DNA from: DASYQD01 sp963837455
Lineage (GTDB): Bacteria; Acidobacteriota; Thermoanaerobaculia; Multivoradales; JAIOJS01
Direction of reading: 5' to 3'
Assembly (NCBI GenBank): GCA_963837455.1
Contig: CAWINM010000001.1
Coordinates: 1,860,001 to 1,924,000 of the forward strand
Length of the DNA: 64,000 bases
Shown: piece after piece, positions 8,801 to 17,142 of the stretch
Numbering within the stretch: position 1 is the first letter of the stretch
Layout of the letters: every line of letters begins with the position of its first letter
Notes under the pieces: generated by a model
What the model was told of the DNA's origin: nothing
What the model saw: only the letters and a program-made list of their open reading frames with translations
The model's database searches: none
Made by a program: the position numbers and the translations under genes

Positions 8801-10415
8801 CTCCCCGCACCTCATGCGCCTCGGAGATCTCGTCGCGCCAGCGCTCATCGCCGCGCGTCCCGGCGACCACCGCGGGGCCAGCCTCGCCGTGCAGGCGGGC
8901 GGTGACCACGATCGGCTCGCCCAGGTAGAGGTCCTGGATTCGAGCGGGCCAGGCCTCGGCCTCCGCATCTCCCCACTCGACCGCGACGTCGCGCAACAGC
9001 GGCGCCGCGAGGCGCTCGAAGAGGTCGTCCATGCCGATGGTGACCTGGTCGGCGCTGCTGATGGCCGTCAACGTACCCCTGCCGAGGGACGCCGCCCGGC
9101 GCAGGAACGCGGCGTTGGGAGCGGCGCCAATGGCCACGGCGTAGAGGCGACTGTCGCCGAGGTTGCGGCTGAGGAACTGCAGCAGCTCGGCCTCGTCCGA
9201 GACCTGCCCGTCAGTGGCGAAGATGACCTGGCGCAGCAGCTCGCGGCGCGCGCCGGCGGGGGTGGCGAGAGCCAACTGCAGAGCGGGAAGCATCTCGGTG
9301 CCGCCCTCGGCGCCGAGGTCCCGGACCCACGAGCGGGCGCGCTCGAGGGACGCGGGGTCTGCCGGCACGCTGGCCGGGAAGAGCGCCGACGCGGTCGACG
9401 AGAAGCGGATGACATTGAAGGCGTCGGTCGGTGCCAGCCGGTCGAGCCCGCGGAGCAGGGCTTGCCGCGCCTGCTCGATGGAGGTCCCTTCCATCGAGCC
9501 CGAGGTGTCGATGACGAAAACCGTCTCCCGCGGCAGGCGGGCGGCGGCGGCTCGCGGCGCGTCGGGCGGCATCACCATGAGCAACGCGTAGCGCTCGCCC
9601 CCCACCTCCTCGCTGAAGTAGACGGCGCTCGGCTCTTGCCCCACCGCGGGCGCCCATTCGAGCTGGAAGTCCGCATCGGCCGGCACCACGTCTGCCGCCA
9701 GCTCCACCGAGTAGCGATGCGCGCGGTCGTCGCGAGCCACCGTCACCTGGTGCGACGGGCTGGCGATGCGTCCCAGCGGGAAGCCCGGTTCGAGATCGAT
9801 GCGGAGGCTGAACGACGGAGCCGCGGGCCCCGCCACCGGTGCCGCGATGGGGAGAGCGTCCCGCCCTCGCGGCGCGTAGCGTGGGGGCACCACCAGCGGG
9901 AAACGCAGCGCGAACCCGCCGCGTCCGTACTCGACGACCTGCTGCAGCTCGATGGTGATCTCCACCGTCTCGCCCGGGCCGAGGTTGGCGACCGAGGTAG
10001 TGAAGACGCCGGGGCGCAGGAGCTCGAGCAGGGACGTGCGGTGCCCCTGCGCCTTCGCCTCCTGGTACACCGCCGCCGCCAGCTGCTTCTCCCGCACGAC
10101 TCCAGCGAGAACGCGGTCTCCGACCTTCATGCGCAGAGCGTCGATGGCGGCGCCGTCGGGCAGCGGGAAGGCGTAGATCCCTTCCACCCACTCCGTCGTG
10201 GGGTTGACGAAGACCTGCGTCAGCCGGGTGCGCGCCACGATTCCCGTCACGCGCACCGCCACCGCCGTGCCGACCATCGGCGCGGTGATCGAGTCGCCGC
10301 TGCCGGCGCGCAGGGTGAGCCCGCGATCGACCGCGGGCGTGGGCGCCGCTCGCGTCGCACCCGCGGCGGCAACAGCGAGCACCACGATCAGCAGGCCCGG
10401 CGCGCGTCGACTCAC
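5835..10415 (-). CDS. VIT-VWA domain protein fused to TonB-dependent receptor
   Basis: One uninterrupted 1526-codon frame joins two proteins that are normally separate. Residues 1-23 are a signal peptide. Residues about 41-172 form a vault/inter-alpha-trypsin (VIT) domain. Residues about 297-465 form a VWA domain with metal site D303-T-S-G-S. The usual VIT-VWA tail (LWASRKVQALL, then TPYTSFVVME) runs to about 590. A TonB-box-like stretch ITVTAES at 634-640 then leads into a plug domain (GATVSETELEKIP, WSVDGVVITD) and an outer-membrane beta-barrel ending in RIGVQIHFR. The receptor part is complete and of normal length. VIT-VWA sits where relatives carry a carboxypeptidase-like domain. AGGAGG precedes the GTG start. 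The cargo is unknown. The N-terminal half is predicted periplasmic, so it might bind a protein partner or shape transport. Confidence 0.9.
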   Translation of the reverse strand: MSRRAPGLLIVVLAVAAAGATRAAPTPAVDRGLTLRAGSGDSITAPMVGTAVAVRVTGIVARTRLTQVFVNPTTEWVEGIYAFPLPDGAAIDALRMKVGDRVLAGVVREKQLAAAVYQEAKAQGHRTSLLELLRPGVFTTSVANLGPGETVEITIELQQVVEYGRGGFALRFPLVVPPRYAPRGRDALPIAAPVAGPAAPSFSLRIDLEPGFPLGRIASPSHQVTVARDDRAHRYSVELAADVVPADADFQLEWAPAVGQEPSAVYFSEEVGGERYALLMVMPPDAPRAAAARLPRETVFVIDTSGSMEGTSIEQARQALLRGLDRLAPTDAFNVIRFSSTASALFPASVPADPASLERARSWVRDLGAEGGTEMLPALQLALATPAGARRELLRQVIFATDGQVSDEAELLQFLSRNLGDSRLYAVAIGAAPNAAFLRRAASLGRGTLTAISSADQVTIGMDDLFERLAAPLLRDVAVEWGDAEAEAWPARIQDLYLGEPIVVTARLHGEAGPAVVAGTRGDERWRDEISEAHEVRGAGLDELWASRKVQALLDSLTAGGDGGEVAREVTALGLAHRLVTPYTSFVVMEEAAARPAQVAPESYRIPGAVARGAVPRPASADPDLDSHGVEDAITVTAESPLLDERRISTGATVSETELEKIPTARDPWALLQSTPGVLTDRINVGGSESGQQDRHVGPGSAMGQTTWSVDGVVITDMAALGASPSYFDFDAFEEMQVTTGGADAANATGGVTLNMVTKRGTNEWRGSGRFYLVGDGWTSAADLSQADLGRPGPWNRGVASPAGSAQAASAQGDRVVRAEEHGVELGGPVVRDRLWTWGAYGRQRVDRQALGGLAASTEIETVNLKSNSQVTASNSAVLFAFDGGRHAIGLDAGPFRRQESACGESPRGGTPTAAKLEDTEIFSSDLYLTGLGSIVDGGFELAPRGGTDRSAFRDRQDVWHNSYRLLRTERPQRQLKADASLFFSNGRLSHELKLGAGYRTAVDRSRSGWGGAGYALSVDDFGGYDLLAAGRAASLDVTDQYASAFVEDTLSVGAVTAKLGLRYDEQRGRFGPRAVGANPVLPALLPAAGSGGGDAGFAWRSLVPRLGLTYALGAERKTLLRASYARFADQLGAAATAQLDPLALPGYVYLLVSDPAAAAGLVTRGDVVDRNGDGVIDGGDGLGFGAAYDPIGRGVLQSNGVDPGLHAPMTDELVVGAEHALLPELTVGLDLTYRRLTGLLERELLVFDGDPYSPDNLATIGRRHTRADYEPVTVIRPGGLPDGQDSTYTYWQLRPGVASRGGTYLENGDRRQEYLGASLTMTKRLASRWMLRGNVTWSDWRWRVPDGEREDPTRVLGGGFDGEPVLAGPSGGPGEKTAVFVNSGWSYDLDGLFQVAPTQRWGFDVAAAVSGREGYPLPYYERLGFRQRQGIPGFTDLQVVGNDDFRLADVHLLDAGIDKEIAARGLGLTLAIDCFNLLDERYVLQRDLRLGVGADAADPQAPASSFVTEVIAPRTFRIGVQIHFR

Positions 10416-10888
10416 GGTCCACCTCCTGCGCTTCGGCCGATGCCGCAGAGCGCAAGGGTCCTGCCACGGCGCCGGCGCGCCGGAAACGATCGACAGCAGT
10501 GGTGTTTCTAGCGAGCGGAACGACTGGCGACAGCGGAGATGCTCAAGAGATTGGACGATCCCGGCTTCAACGAAATGCTTCTAAGAGGCTATCGCCGATT
10601 GAGGCCCACCGCCTCGCGCCCCGGGATGCCGATGAAGAGGCCTCGGCGGCGCGGCTTGCCGGAGCCCGTAGGGGACACACCGGTAGCCGGCAGCCTGTTG
10701 GCGCCACCGCGCCGAGCGGCGACACCCCGGGGGGGCACCTTGGGGGGGGTTGACGGCGGGGGCGCCTTGGGAGAGCCTCTCCTCTCGACACCAGCGAGAA
10801 CGACCTCGGGGCCGCAGCCGGCGGCCCGGCAGCGACAGCAGCTCAGCTTCGCAGCGCAGCCTGTGCACCTCGACCTCGAGGCCAACCC
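10416..10888. other. Divergent intergenic region, 473 bases
   Basis: Lies between the outward-facing VIT-VWA-TonB gene and the DUF2752 gene and must hold both promoters; I could not identify either. A plus-strand frame, 10539-10892, ends in a TGA that overlaps the GTG of the DUF2752 gene, as a coupled upstream gene would. Its Pro/Arg/Gly-rich product has no recognisable domain and the codon use is not convincing, so it is not called. G-rich runs occur near 10728-10760. Confidence 0.5.
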
Positions 10889-11359
10889 GTGACCGCCGCG
10901 ACCCTCATTGCTGCAGCACGACCGCGCAGCGGGCGCTTTCCCGCTCTCGTCGCCGGGGTGATCGAGGATCGACGGCAGACGCGAGCGCTGGCCGCCCTGC
11001 TGGTGGCGAGCCTGGCGGCCAACGTGCTCGGCGCCAGCGGGTGGCGCTGCCCGATACGCGCGGCGCTCGGCGTGCCCTGCCCCGGCTGCGGCCTCTCGCG
11101 GGGCGCCATCGAGCTGCTCTCCGGACACCTCTCGACGGCCCTCGCCTGGCATCCCCTCGCGCCCGTCGCGCTGGCCGCCGCCATCCTGCTGGTGGTGGCC
11201 GCCCTGCTGCCGGCCCCGGCGCTCCGCCGTCTCGCTGTCGCCGTGCGACACCTCGAGGAGAGCGCCCCACTCGATCCGCTCGTCGTCACCGCCCTGCTCG
11301 CCGTCTGGGCGTTGCGTCTCGCGTTCCCCACCCTGCTGCCACCGCCTCTCCCATTCTGA
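10889..11359 (+). CDS. DUF2752 family membrane protein
   Basis: A 156-residue membrane protein. The DUF2752 hallmark CPGCGLSRG appears near residue 68 after a WRCPIRAALGVP segment, and hydrophobic helices lie at about 33-52, 88-110 and 128-150. The family is a small integral membrane protein of unknown role, often encoded beside TM2 or CD225-like small membrane proteins. The GTG start follows family length but has no clear Shine-Dalgarno, and it overlaps the stop of an uncertain upstream frame. The next gene begins 24 bases after its stop and also encodes a small membrane protein, so the two probably form an operon. Confidence 0.85.
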   Translation: MTAATLIAAARPRSGRFPALVAGVIEDRRQTRALAALLVASLAANVLGASGWRCPIRAALGVPCPGCGLSRGAIELLSGHLSTALAWHPLAPVALAAAILLVVAALLPAPALRRLAVAVRHLEESAPLDPLVVTALLAVWALRLAFPTLLPPPLPF

Positions 11360-11383
11360 CTGCCTTTGACTGGAGGACGAACC

Positions 11384-11647
11384 ATGCAGATCCTGGGCTA
11401 CGTCGTTGACCTCGGCTGCCTCGTGTGTCTGATCCTGGTGGTGATCAAGATGTACCAATCGGAGGGTGCGCTCAAGGCCGTCCTGGGGTTCATCTGCGGG
11501 ATCTACGCGTTTATCTGGGGGTGGATGAACGCCGGCAAGCAGGGCCTCAAGAACGTCATGATCGCCTGGACGGTGCTCATCCTGGCGGCCATCGGGGTGG
11601 GGGTCATGGGCGGGGCGGCGGCGATCTCGTCCCTGATGCAACACTGA
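11384..11647 (+). CDS. Small membrane protein downstream of DUF2752
   Basis: An 87-residue protein with three hydrophobic segments: about residues 3-23, 31-49 (FICGIYAFIWGWMNAG) and 61-82. It is not assigned to a named family. The pattern of a short loop GKQGLKNVMIAW between helices recalls small membrane proteins that accompany DUF2752 or CD225-type proteins. A strong GGAGG at 11372-11376 sits seven bases before the ATG and fixes the start, discarding an in-frame ATG at 11366. It is the second gene of a two-gene operon, and a GC-rich hairpin follows its stop by 17 bases. Confidence 0.8.
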   Translation: MQILGYVVDLGCLVCLILVVIKMYQSEGALKAVLGFICGIYAFIWGWMNAGKQGLKNVMIAWTVLILAAIGVGVMGGAAAISSLMQH

Positions 11648-11664
11648 GGCGACCGGTGAGCTCC

Positions 11665-11690
11665 CCGGCGCGCCCCCGCGGGCGCGCCGG
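11665..11690 (+). terminator. GC-rich hairpin after the DUF2752 operon
   Basis: A perfect 11-base-pair stem, CCGGCGCGCCC paired with GGGCGCGCCGG, with a four-base loop, 17 bases after the stop at 11647. No T-run follows, so it may end transcription only with help or protect the 3' end. It also lies at the downstream end of the leftward pseudogene remnant. Confidence 0.5.
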
Positions 11691-11699
11691 CGGCTCTCG

Positions 11700-12221
11700 C
11701 AGATGCTCGGCGGCCCGGTGAGGCCGCGCTGGGCTCCGCCCCGCTGACGTTGCAGCTCGGGCACCCGGGGGGCCCGGTGGTCGAGGTGGCGAGGCGCTGG
11801 CCGCGCGAGGCGCTGGCGAACGACCAACCGCCGGTGGGAGTGGCCTGCGGCTGTAGGCAGTCGGGATCGCTGCTGTCGCGCTCCCAGCTCATCCAGACCC
11901 CTTCCGAGTGCCGGGAGGTGGTGCGAAAGAGGTGGAAGCCGATCAGCCCGATGGGGATGGGCTTGGTAGGTTTTGGTCGACGCCGGCGGTTGGGGACGCG
12001 GGCGCGACGAGCCAGAGAAACCACTGCCAGGCGAACTGGTAGAAGTCGCAGAAGTCCTGGCCGCCGTTGGGGACTTCCTGCGGAGGATTGGGGTTGGTGA
12101 CCCAGCTTGGGCTAGCTGCACCGGCGGGCGGCGGGGCCGTGGCTCCGCTCGATCCGCCTGCGAGCACGAACGGCAGGACGACCATCGCCACCGCGACTCC
12201 TACAGTTCGCCTGGCAAGCAT
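11700..12221 (-). pseudogene. Exported protein remnant with internal deletion
   Basis: The 5' end looks healthy: AGAGGAG lies seven bases before the ATG at 12221, then a signal peptide (MLARRTVGVAVAMVVLPFVLA) and a segment QDFCDFYQFAWQWFLWLV. The frame then runs out at 11943. In another frame on the same strand, about 11975-11750, lies GLIGFHLFRTTSRHSEGVWM followed by SWERDSSDPDC. From memory these two blocks are N-terminal and C-terminal landmarks of one family of several-hundred-residue exported proteins of unknown function. The middle appears to have been deleted, with loss of frame. The family link rests on recall and is moderate. An ECF-like promoter element lies directly upstream at 12245-12272, so transcription may persist. 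Confidence 0.55.
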
Positions 12222-12244
12222 CAGTGTCTCCTCTAGGCTCGGCC

Positions 12245-12272
12245 GATTAGACGGCCGCGCCGGGCGGAATTC
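12245..12272 (-). promoter_or_regulatory. ECF-sigma-like promoter element, copy 1
   Basis: On the minus strand GAATTC is followed after 15 bases by TCTAATC, with CG immediately before TCTAA. The spacing and the CGTC element resemble -35 and -10 boxes of extracytoplasmic-function sigma factor promoters. The element ends 24 bases before the ATG at 12221. A second copy at 18100-18127 matches at 25 of 28 positions and also sits upstream of a leftward gene. Confidence 0.5.
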
Positions 12273-12419
12273 CCCCCAGAGGCTTGCCAACTGCCAGGGG
12301 CGCCGCGAGAGCGCGAGCCGAGCCCAGCGGCACACCAGGCTCGCCGATCCAGCGCCGGCGTCGCCGAAGCGCTTCCGGTCGCGAAGGCAGAGGCGGGGGC
12401 GAGACGACGGGAGGCCCGG

Positions 12420-14204
12420 CTAGCGACCCTGCGCCCGCTGCGCCGGCACGAACTCCGCCATCACCGCCTCACGCATCAGATCGGGCGGCAGCAGGCCCTG
12501 CCCGAGGATGAAGTCGTGGAACTTCTGCTGGTCGAACTTGCTCCCCAGCGCCGACTCCACCTCCTTGCGCAGCGCGAGCAGCCTCGTGTAGCCGTAGAAG
12601 TAGCTCGTCGCCTGCCCCGGCGCGCGGTACGTGAAGCGTTCGACCTCCTCGCGTGCGAAGGCGTGCGAGAGGACGACGTCCTGCTCGAGGACCCGATAGG
12701 CATCGTCCGGCTGGATCGTCCCCGCCTGCAGCTCGGGGTCGAGGAAGGCGCGCGCCGCGCGCTGCAGCCGCAGGTCGAGCGAGATCAGCTGCCCCTCTGG
12801 CGGCATGAAGGGCTCGATCAGGTACTCGGAGTAGAGCCCCCACCCCTCGGCGTTGGTGCTGTTCATGGCGTAGCGCACCCTGGCCAGCGACACGCCGCGC
12901 TCGAGCATGGAGTCGAACTGCAGCTCGTGCCCCGGCCGCGCCTCGTGCGCCGTCAGCGTCCACGCCGCCGCGTCGTAGGTGAAGTCGTCGTACTGCTCGG
13001 CGGCGCCCTGGCCGGTCACCGGCGGGATGTTCAGCGGCAGCACGAACTCCCCCTTCTGCCCGGTGTTGTGCAGGAAGGGCGGCGGCTGCATGTGCGGAGC
13101 GGGCTGCTGCGCCGTCTCCGCCGCGGTGGCGATGCGGATGCGGGCCGGCCGCTCGGGGAGGGTCACCAGATGGTGGTCGACGATGATTGCCTCGATCTGC
13201 TGCAGCCGGTTCTCGTAGAAGGGCAGGATGGCGTCGCCCACCAGCTGCTGCTTCTTGAGCTCGCGGATCACGTCGCGGTAGTCGCTCGACGGCAGGTGTC
13301 GTGCGCGCGCAATCTGCGCCGCGATCGGCTGCATCTCCGCCTGGATCTCGGTGAATGCCGTGTGCGCCATCGCCGCGAGCTGCGCCGGCGGGATGTCCAC
13401 GCCGTAGCCCTCGAGGTCGAGCGCGTACTCCTCGGGCGGGAGCCGGAAGTCGGTGCGGGCCTTGGGCAGGACCTGGGTCCGCGTCCACGCGTCGTAGTCG
13501 ACGAGCTGCGATCGCAGCTTGTCGAACGGCTCCTGCCACCCCTCGAGGCCGTACTTGTGCAAGAGGGCGGCGATCCCCTCGAGGTAGCTCGCGTTGCGTC
13601 CCAGCTCGGTCTCGACCTGCGTGCGCGCCGGGTAGATCGCGCCCGGCTTCGCCATCTGCTCCCTCACCCGCTGCTCGAGGATCGCGGTGAGCGGCTCGTA
13701 GCCGTCCGCCAGGCCCGCGTACTCGCGAATGCGCACCACCGCCGCCGGCCGGCGCTCGGTGGGCGTCTGCTCGTCGAGCAGCGTGCGCAGGCCGCGAAAG
13801 ACCATGCCGCTGGCGTTGAGGAAGGGCACCTCGTGGGCGCGCGCGAAGTCCTCCTGCCGGAAGCGGAGCTTCACCCGGCGGATGACGATCTGCAGGTCCT
13901 GGGCGACCGCCTCCTGCTTCTGCTGCGCCACCGCGCTTTCGAGCTCCGCGAGCATGGCCGCCGTCTCCTGCCGCTGGCGGTCCTCGTCGGCCAGCGTCGG
14001 TTGCGACACCCGCTGGTCGTAGTCGCTGAGACCTTGGTCGGAGCCCGTCTCGGGGCGATGCTTCATCTCGATCGCCAGCAGGCGGTTCGTGTAGCCGTTG
14101 CTGACAGCGACCCAGTCGCCGTCCGGTGCCGGCGCGGGTGCGGCGACCAGCGTTGTCGAGAGCGCCGCGAGCAGGGTGAGACCGAGGCCAATCTTCCCGA
14201 TCAT
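12420..14204 (-). CDS. Secreted DUF885 family putative zinc peptidase
   Basis: A 594-residue exported protein of the DUF885 family, whose members are predicted or shown metallopeptidases. A signal peptide covers about residues 1-21 (IGLGLTLLAALSTTLVAAP). The diagnostic zinc motif HEARPGHELQ, an HExxPGH variant, lies near residue 420, and the downstream GWGLYSEYL segment probably supplies the third ligand glutamate. The final third has the family elements YRVLEQDVVLSHAFAREEVE and QKFHDFILGQGLLPPDLM. Length matches the family. GGAGAGG precedes the ATG at 14204. Longer starts up to 14480 have no homology and overlap the divergent permease gene. Substrates are probably peptides; no partner gene is adjacent. 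Confidence 0.9.
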   Translation of the reverse strand: MIGKIGLGLTLLAALSTTLVAAPAPAPDGDWVAVSNGYTNRLLAIEMKHRPETGSDQGLSDYDQRVSQPTLADEDRQRQETAAMLAELESAVAQQKQEAVAQDLQIVIRRVKLRFRQEDFARAHEVPFLNASGMVFRGLRTLLDEQTPTERRPAAVVRIREYAGLADGYEPLTAILEQRVREQMAKPGAIYPARTQVETELGRNASYLEGIAALLHKYGLEGWQEPFDKLRSQLVDYDAWTRTQVLPKARTDFRLPPEEYALDLEGYGVDIPPAQLAAMAHTAFTEIQAEMQPIAAQIARARHLPSSDYRDVIRELKKQQLVGDAILPFYENRLQQIEAIIVDHHLVTLPERPARIRIATAAETAQQPAPHMQPPPFLHNTGQKGEFVLPLNIPPVTGQGAAEQYDDFTYDAAAWTLTAHEARPGHELQFDSMLERGVSLARVRYAMNSTNAEGWGLYSEYLIEPFMPPEGQLISLDLRLQRAARAFLDPELQAGTIQPDDAYRVLEQDVVLSHAFAREEVERFTYRAPGQATSYFYGYTRLLALRKEVESALGSKFDQQKFHDFILGQGLLPPDLMREAVMAEFVPAQRAQGR

Positions 14205-14478
14205 GGGGTCCTCTCCGGGTTCGGAGGCGCGAGTGAGCGCGAGCGGGCCTCGCGCGGTGGACGATAGCAGCGAAGGCGTCCGTGCGAAGGGCCAGCGGCG
14301 AATCCCGGTGGTGGGATCCCCGGGTACCGGTGGCGGACGGGCAGGGAGTGGCAGCGACCGCGAGCCGGTGCGACAAAGCATTGTGAGTCCGTGAGATGTC
14401 GCTGGCACCGGGCTTGGCGCGCGCCCTGCACTACGGTTTGCCAGGCTCCGATTCCATGAACTCCCAGGAACTCTCCTC

Positions 14479-16920
14479 ATGATCGACTCGATTGCCTCGA
14501 TGTTCCGTCAGGTCGGCTTCGCCGTTCGCTCGCTGCGCCGCTCGCCGGGCTTCGCGCTGATCGCCATCGTCACGCTCGGCCTCGGCATCGGCGCCAACAC
14601 GTCGATGTTCAGCGTTCTCAACGGCTACCTGCTGCGGCCGGCGCCCTACCCCGACAGCGCGCGGCTCGAGCGCATCTACCGCGCCACGCCGCGCGACGAC
14701 CGCGGCGGCATCGCGCCTGCCGACTACGTCGAGATGAAGGCGGCGCTCCAGGGATATGGCGAGATCGCCGCCTACACCGACTTTCCGATGAGCCTCTCCG
14801 AGGCCGGCAAGCCGGCCGAGATGACGGTCGGCATGCGCGCTTCCGCCAACCTCTTCACCACCCTCGGTACGGCGCCCCGCCTCGGTCGTGGTTTCCGGCC
14901 GGGCGACGACGTGCCGGGCAATCACCGTGTCCTCGTCCTGAGCGACCGCTACTGGCAGAAGCGCTACGGTGGCGACCCGGCTGTCATCGGCCACACCGTC
15001 CACGTCGACGGCGAGCCGTACGAGATCGTCGGCGTGCTCCCCGCCAACTTCAGCGACTGGCGTCACCTCTCGTGGGTCGACGTCTTCCGGCCGCTCGCCC
15101 TCGACGCGAAGGAGTCGCGGGATCGCGGCGCCACCTGGCTCCGCCTCGTCGGGCGGCGCGGCGACGGGGTCAGCCCCGCGCAGGCGGCGGGGCTCGTCGC
15201 CGACTTCGGCCGCCGCCTCGCCCACGACTACCCCAACGCCGACGCCGACAGCAGCTGGCACACCGTCTCGATCGACCGCTCCTTCCTGCCCGACGGCGGC
15301 CGCAACATCATCGGCATGCTGGTCGGCCTCTCCGGCTTCGTGCTGCTCATCGCCTGCTCGAACCTGGCGAACCTCCTGCTCGCCCGCACGATGGCCCGCG
15401 CCCGCGAGTTCGCCCTGCGCGGCGCCCTCGGCGCTTCGCGCCGGCGGCTGCTCGGCCCCCTCTTCGTCGAGTCGCTCCTGCTGGCTCTCGCCGGGGGCGG
15501 CCTCGCGCTGGTGGTGGCGCGCTGGACCTTCAACTGGCTAGAGGTCCACAGCGCGGGGGACAACGGGGTCGGCGTCGCCCTCCAATTCGACTGGCACGTG
15601 CTCGGCTGGACCTTCGGCGCCTGCCTCTTCACGGTCTTCGCGTTCGGTGTCGCACCCGCCCTCTTCGCGCTGCGCCTCGACCTCAACAGCACGCTCAAGA
15701 GCGGCTCGCGCGGCACCACCGCCGGGCGCGGCCACCAGCGCTTCCGCAACCTCCTCGTCGTCGGCCAGCTCGCCCTCGCCACGATCCTCCTCGCCGGCGC
15801 CGCGCTCTTCGCCCGCGGGCTGCACGAGGCGAACAACCGCCGCCATGGCTGGCAGTCCGATGGTCTCGTCACCACCACCGTCGTCCTCCCTGCCGTCAAG
15901 TACCCAGGCGACGCCGAGATCGCCGACTTCCAGCGCCGCGCCCTCGAGCGCCTCGAGGCGCTGCCGGGCGTCGCCTCAGCCAGCGCCTCCTACGCGATGC
16001 CCTTCTTCGGCCTCTCCGAGCCGCGCCGGTACGTCGTGGCAGGCCGCGAGACGCCGCAGCCCGGCCGCGAGCCCGCCGCCGTCATCAACGGCGTCAGCCC
16101 GCACTACTTCGAGACCGTGGGCACCCGCCTGGAGAGCGGCCGCACCTTTGACCAGCGCGACAGCCTCGACGCGCCGAAGGTGTTCATCATCAACCGAGCA
16201 ATGGCGCGCCACCTGTTCCCCGGCCAGAGCCCGCTCGGGCAGCGCCTCGCGCCGGCCGGCGGCAGGGCCCGCGACTGGGGGGAGATCGTCGGTGTCGTCG
16301 ACGACGTCGAATCCGTCTTCACTGGAGAGCTGACGCCCCCCTTCCAGCTCTACCAGCCCCTCGCCCAGGAGCCGCGCCGCGAGGCCGAGATCGCCGTGCG
16401 CAGCGCCGGCGTCGCGCCGAAGGCCGTCATCGAGGGTATCCGCACCGCCATGATGGCGCTCGACGCCGATCTGCCGCTGCGCAAGCTCCAGCCTGCCGCG
16501 ACCACCATCGCCCGCGCCACCTACCAGGACGGCGTCCTCGCCAGCGTCCTTTCGGGTCTCGCCATGCTGGGGCTCGGCCTCGCCTCCCTCGGTATTTACG
16601 GCGTCATCGCCCGCACCACGGCGCAGCGCAAGGGTGAGTTCGGCATCCGCCTCGCGCTCGGCGCCGTGGCGCGAGACATCATCCGCCTCGTGCTCGCTTC
16701 GGGGGCGAGGCTCGCCCTCGTCGGCTCGGCCATCGGGCTGCTCGGGGCCTACGCCATCTCGCGCGGGATCGCGGCGTACTTCCCTGCCATGAACACCGGC
16801 AGCGGCTTCGTGTTGCCCGCGGTCACGCTGCTGCTCGTCGCCATCGCGCTGCTCGCCTGCTACGTTCCGGCGCGCGTGGCGGCGAGGACGCGGCCGAGCG
16901 CGACGGTGTGGGGGGAGTGA
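14479..16920 (+). CDS. ADOP family ABC-type permease (MacB/FtsX-like)
   Basis: An 813-residue permease of the acidobacterial duplicated orphan permease family. Each half has a MacB periplasmic core-like domain and an FtsX-like membrane domain. The N-terminus (VRSLRRSPGFALIAIVTLGL, then GIGANTSMFSVLN) is the family signature. Transmembrane segments lie near residues 20-43, 278-300, about 335-355, 385-405 and 430-450 between the halves, and a last cluster near 690-805 ends CYVPARVAARTRPS. Relatives work with MacA-like and ATPase partners or as mechanotransmission permeases; no ATPase lies nearby, which is normal for these orphans. A weak AGGA precedes the ATG. It is divergent from the DUF885 gene. 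Confidence 0.94.
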   Translation: MIDSIASMFRQVGFAVRSLRRSPGFALIAIVTLGLGIGANTSMFSVLNGYLLRPAPYPDSARLERIYRATPRDDRGGIAPADYVEMKAALQGYGEIAAYTDFPMSLSEAGKPAEMTVGMRASANLFTTLGTAPRLGRGFRPGDDVPGNHRVLVLSDRYWQKRYGGDPAVIGHTVHVDGEPYEIVGVLPANFSDWRHLSWVDVFRPLALDAKESRDRGATWLRLVGRRGDGVSPAQAAGLVADFGRRLAHDYPNADADSSWHTVSIDRSFLPDGGRNIIGMLVGLSGFVLLIACSNLANLLLARTMARAREFALRGALGASRRRLLGPLFVESLLLALAGGGLALVVARWTFNWLEVHSAGDNGVGVALQFDWHVLGWTFGACLFTVFAFGVAPALFALRLDLNSTLKSGSRGTTAGRGHQRFRNLLVVGQLALATILLAGAALFARGLHEANNRRHGWQSDGLVTTTVVLPAVKYPGDAEIADFQRRALERLEALPGVASASASYAMPFFGLSEPRRYVVAGRETPQPGREPAAVINGVSPHYFETVGTRLESGRTFDQRDSLDAPKVFIINRAMARHLFPGQSPLGQRLAPAGGRARDWGEIVGVVDDVESVFTGELTPPFQLYQPLAQEPRREAEIAVRSAGVAPKAVIEGIRTAMMALDADLPLRKLQPAATTIARATYQDGVLASVLSGLAMLGLGLASLGIYGVIARTTAQRKGEFGIRLALGAVARDIIRLVLASGARLALVGSAIGLLGAYAISRGIAAYFPAMNTGSGFVLPAVTLLLVAIALLACYVPARVAARTRPSATVWGE

Positions 16921-17142
16921 CGCGGCGCATCACCCGGCGAGCGGCTGCTCGAGCTCGCCGACGCCGACGCCCTTGGCAGGTCGGCGCGACGCTCTCGTCG
17001 ACCCGCCAGTAGCTACCCGGGCGCGCTTGCGTAGCGTTCGAGGGGCGATGGCTCGTGTGCCGGGTGGGGACTCGCTGCCCCTCCGCAAGCTCCCAAGGAC
17101 TGCGGAGGAGCAGCGCCCGCGTGAGCCCGGCGGCCGCCGCCG

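Noticed and set aside
6060..10511. A 1483-codon plus-strand frame opposite the VIT-VWA-TonB gene
   Set aside because: Shadow of the real gene; no domain, repetitive Ala/Arg/Gly content.
10539..10892. A 117-codon frame ending in the GTG of the DUF2752 gene
   Set aside because: The overlap is suggestive, but the product is Pro/Arg/Gly-rich without recognisable structure and has no ribosome-binding site.
16921..17142. A minus-strand stretch reading YWRVDES like an IS6-type transposase
   Set aside because: Only about seven residues resemble the transposase; the surrounding sequence does not, and no inverted repeats were found.
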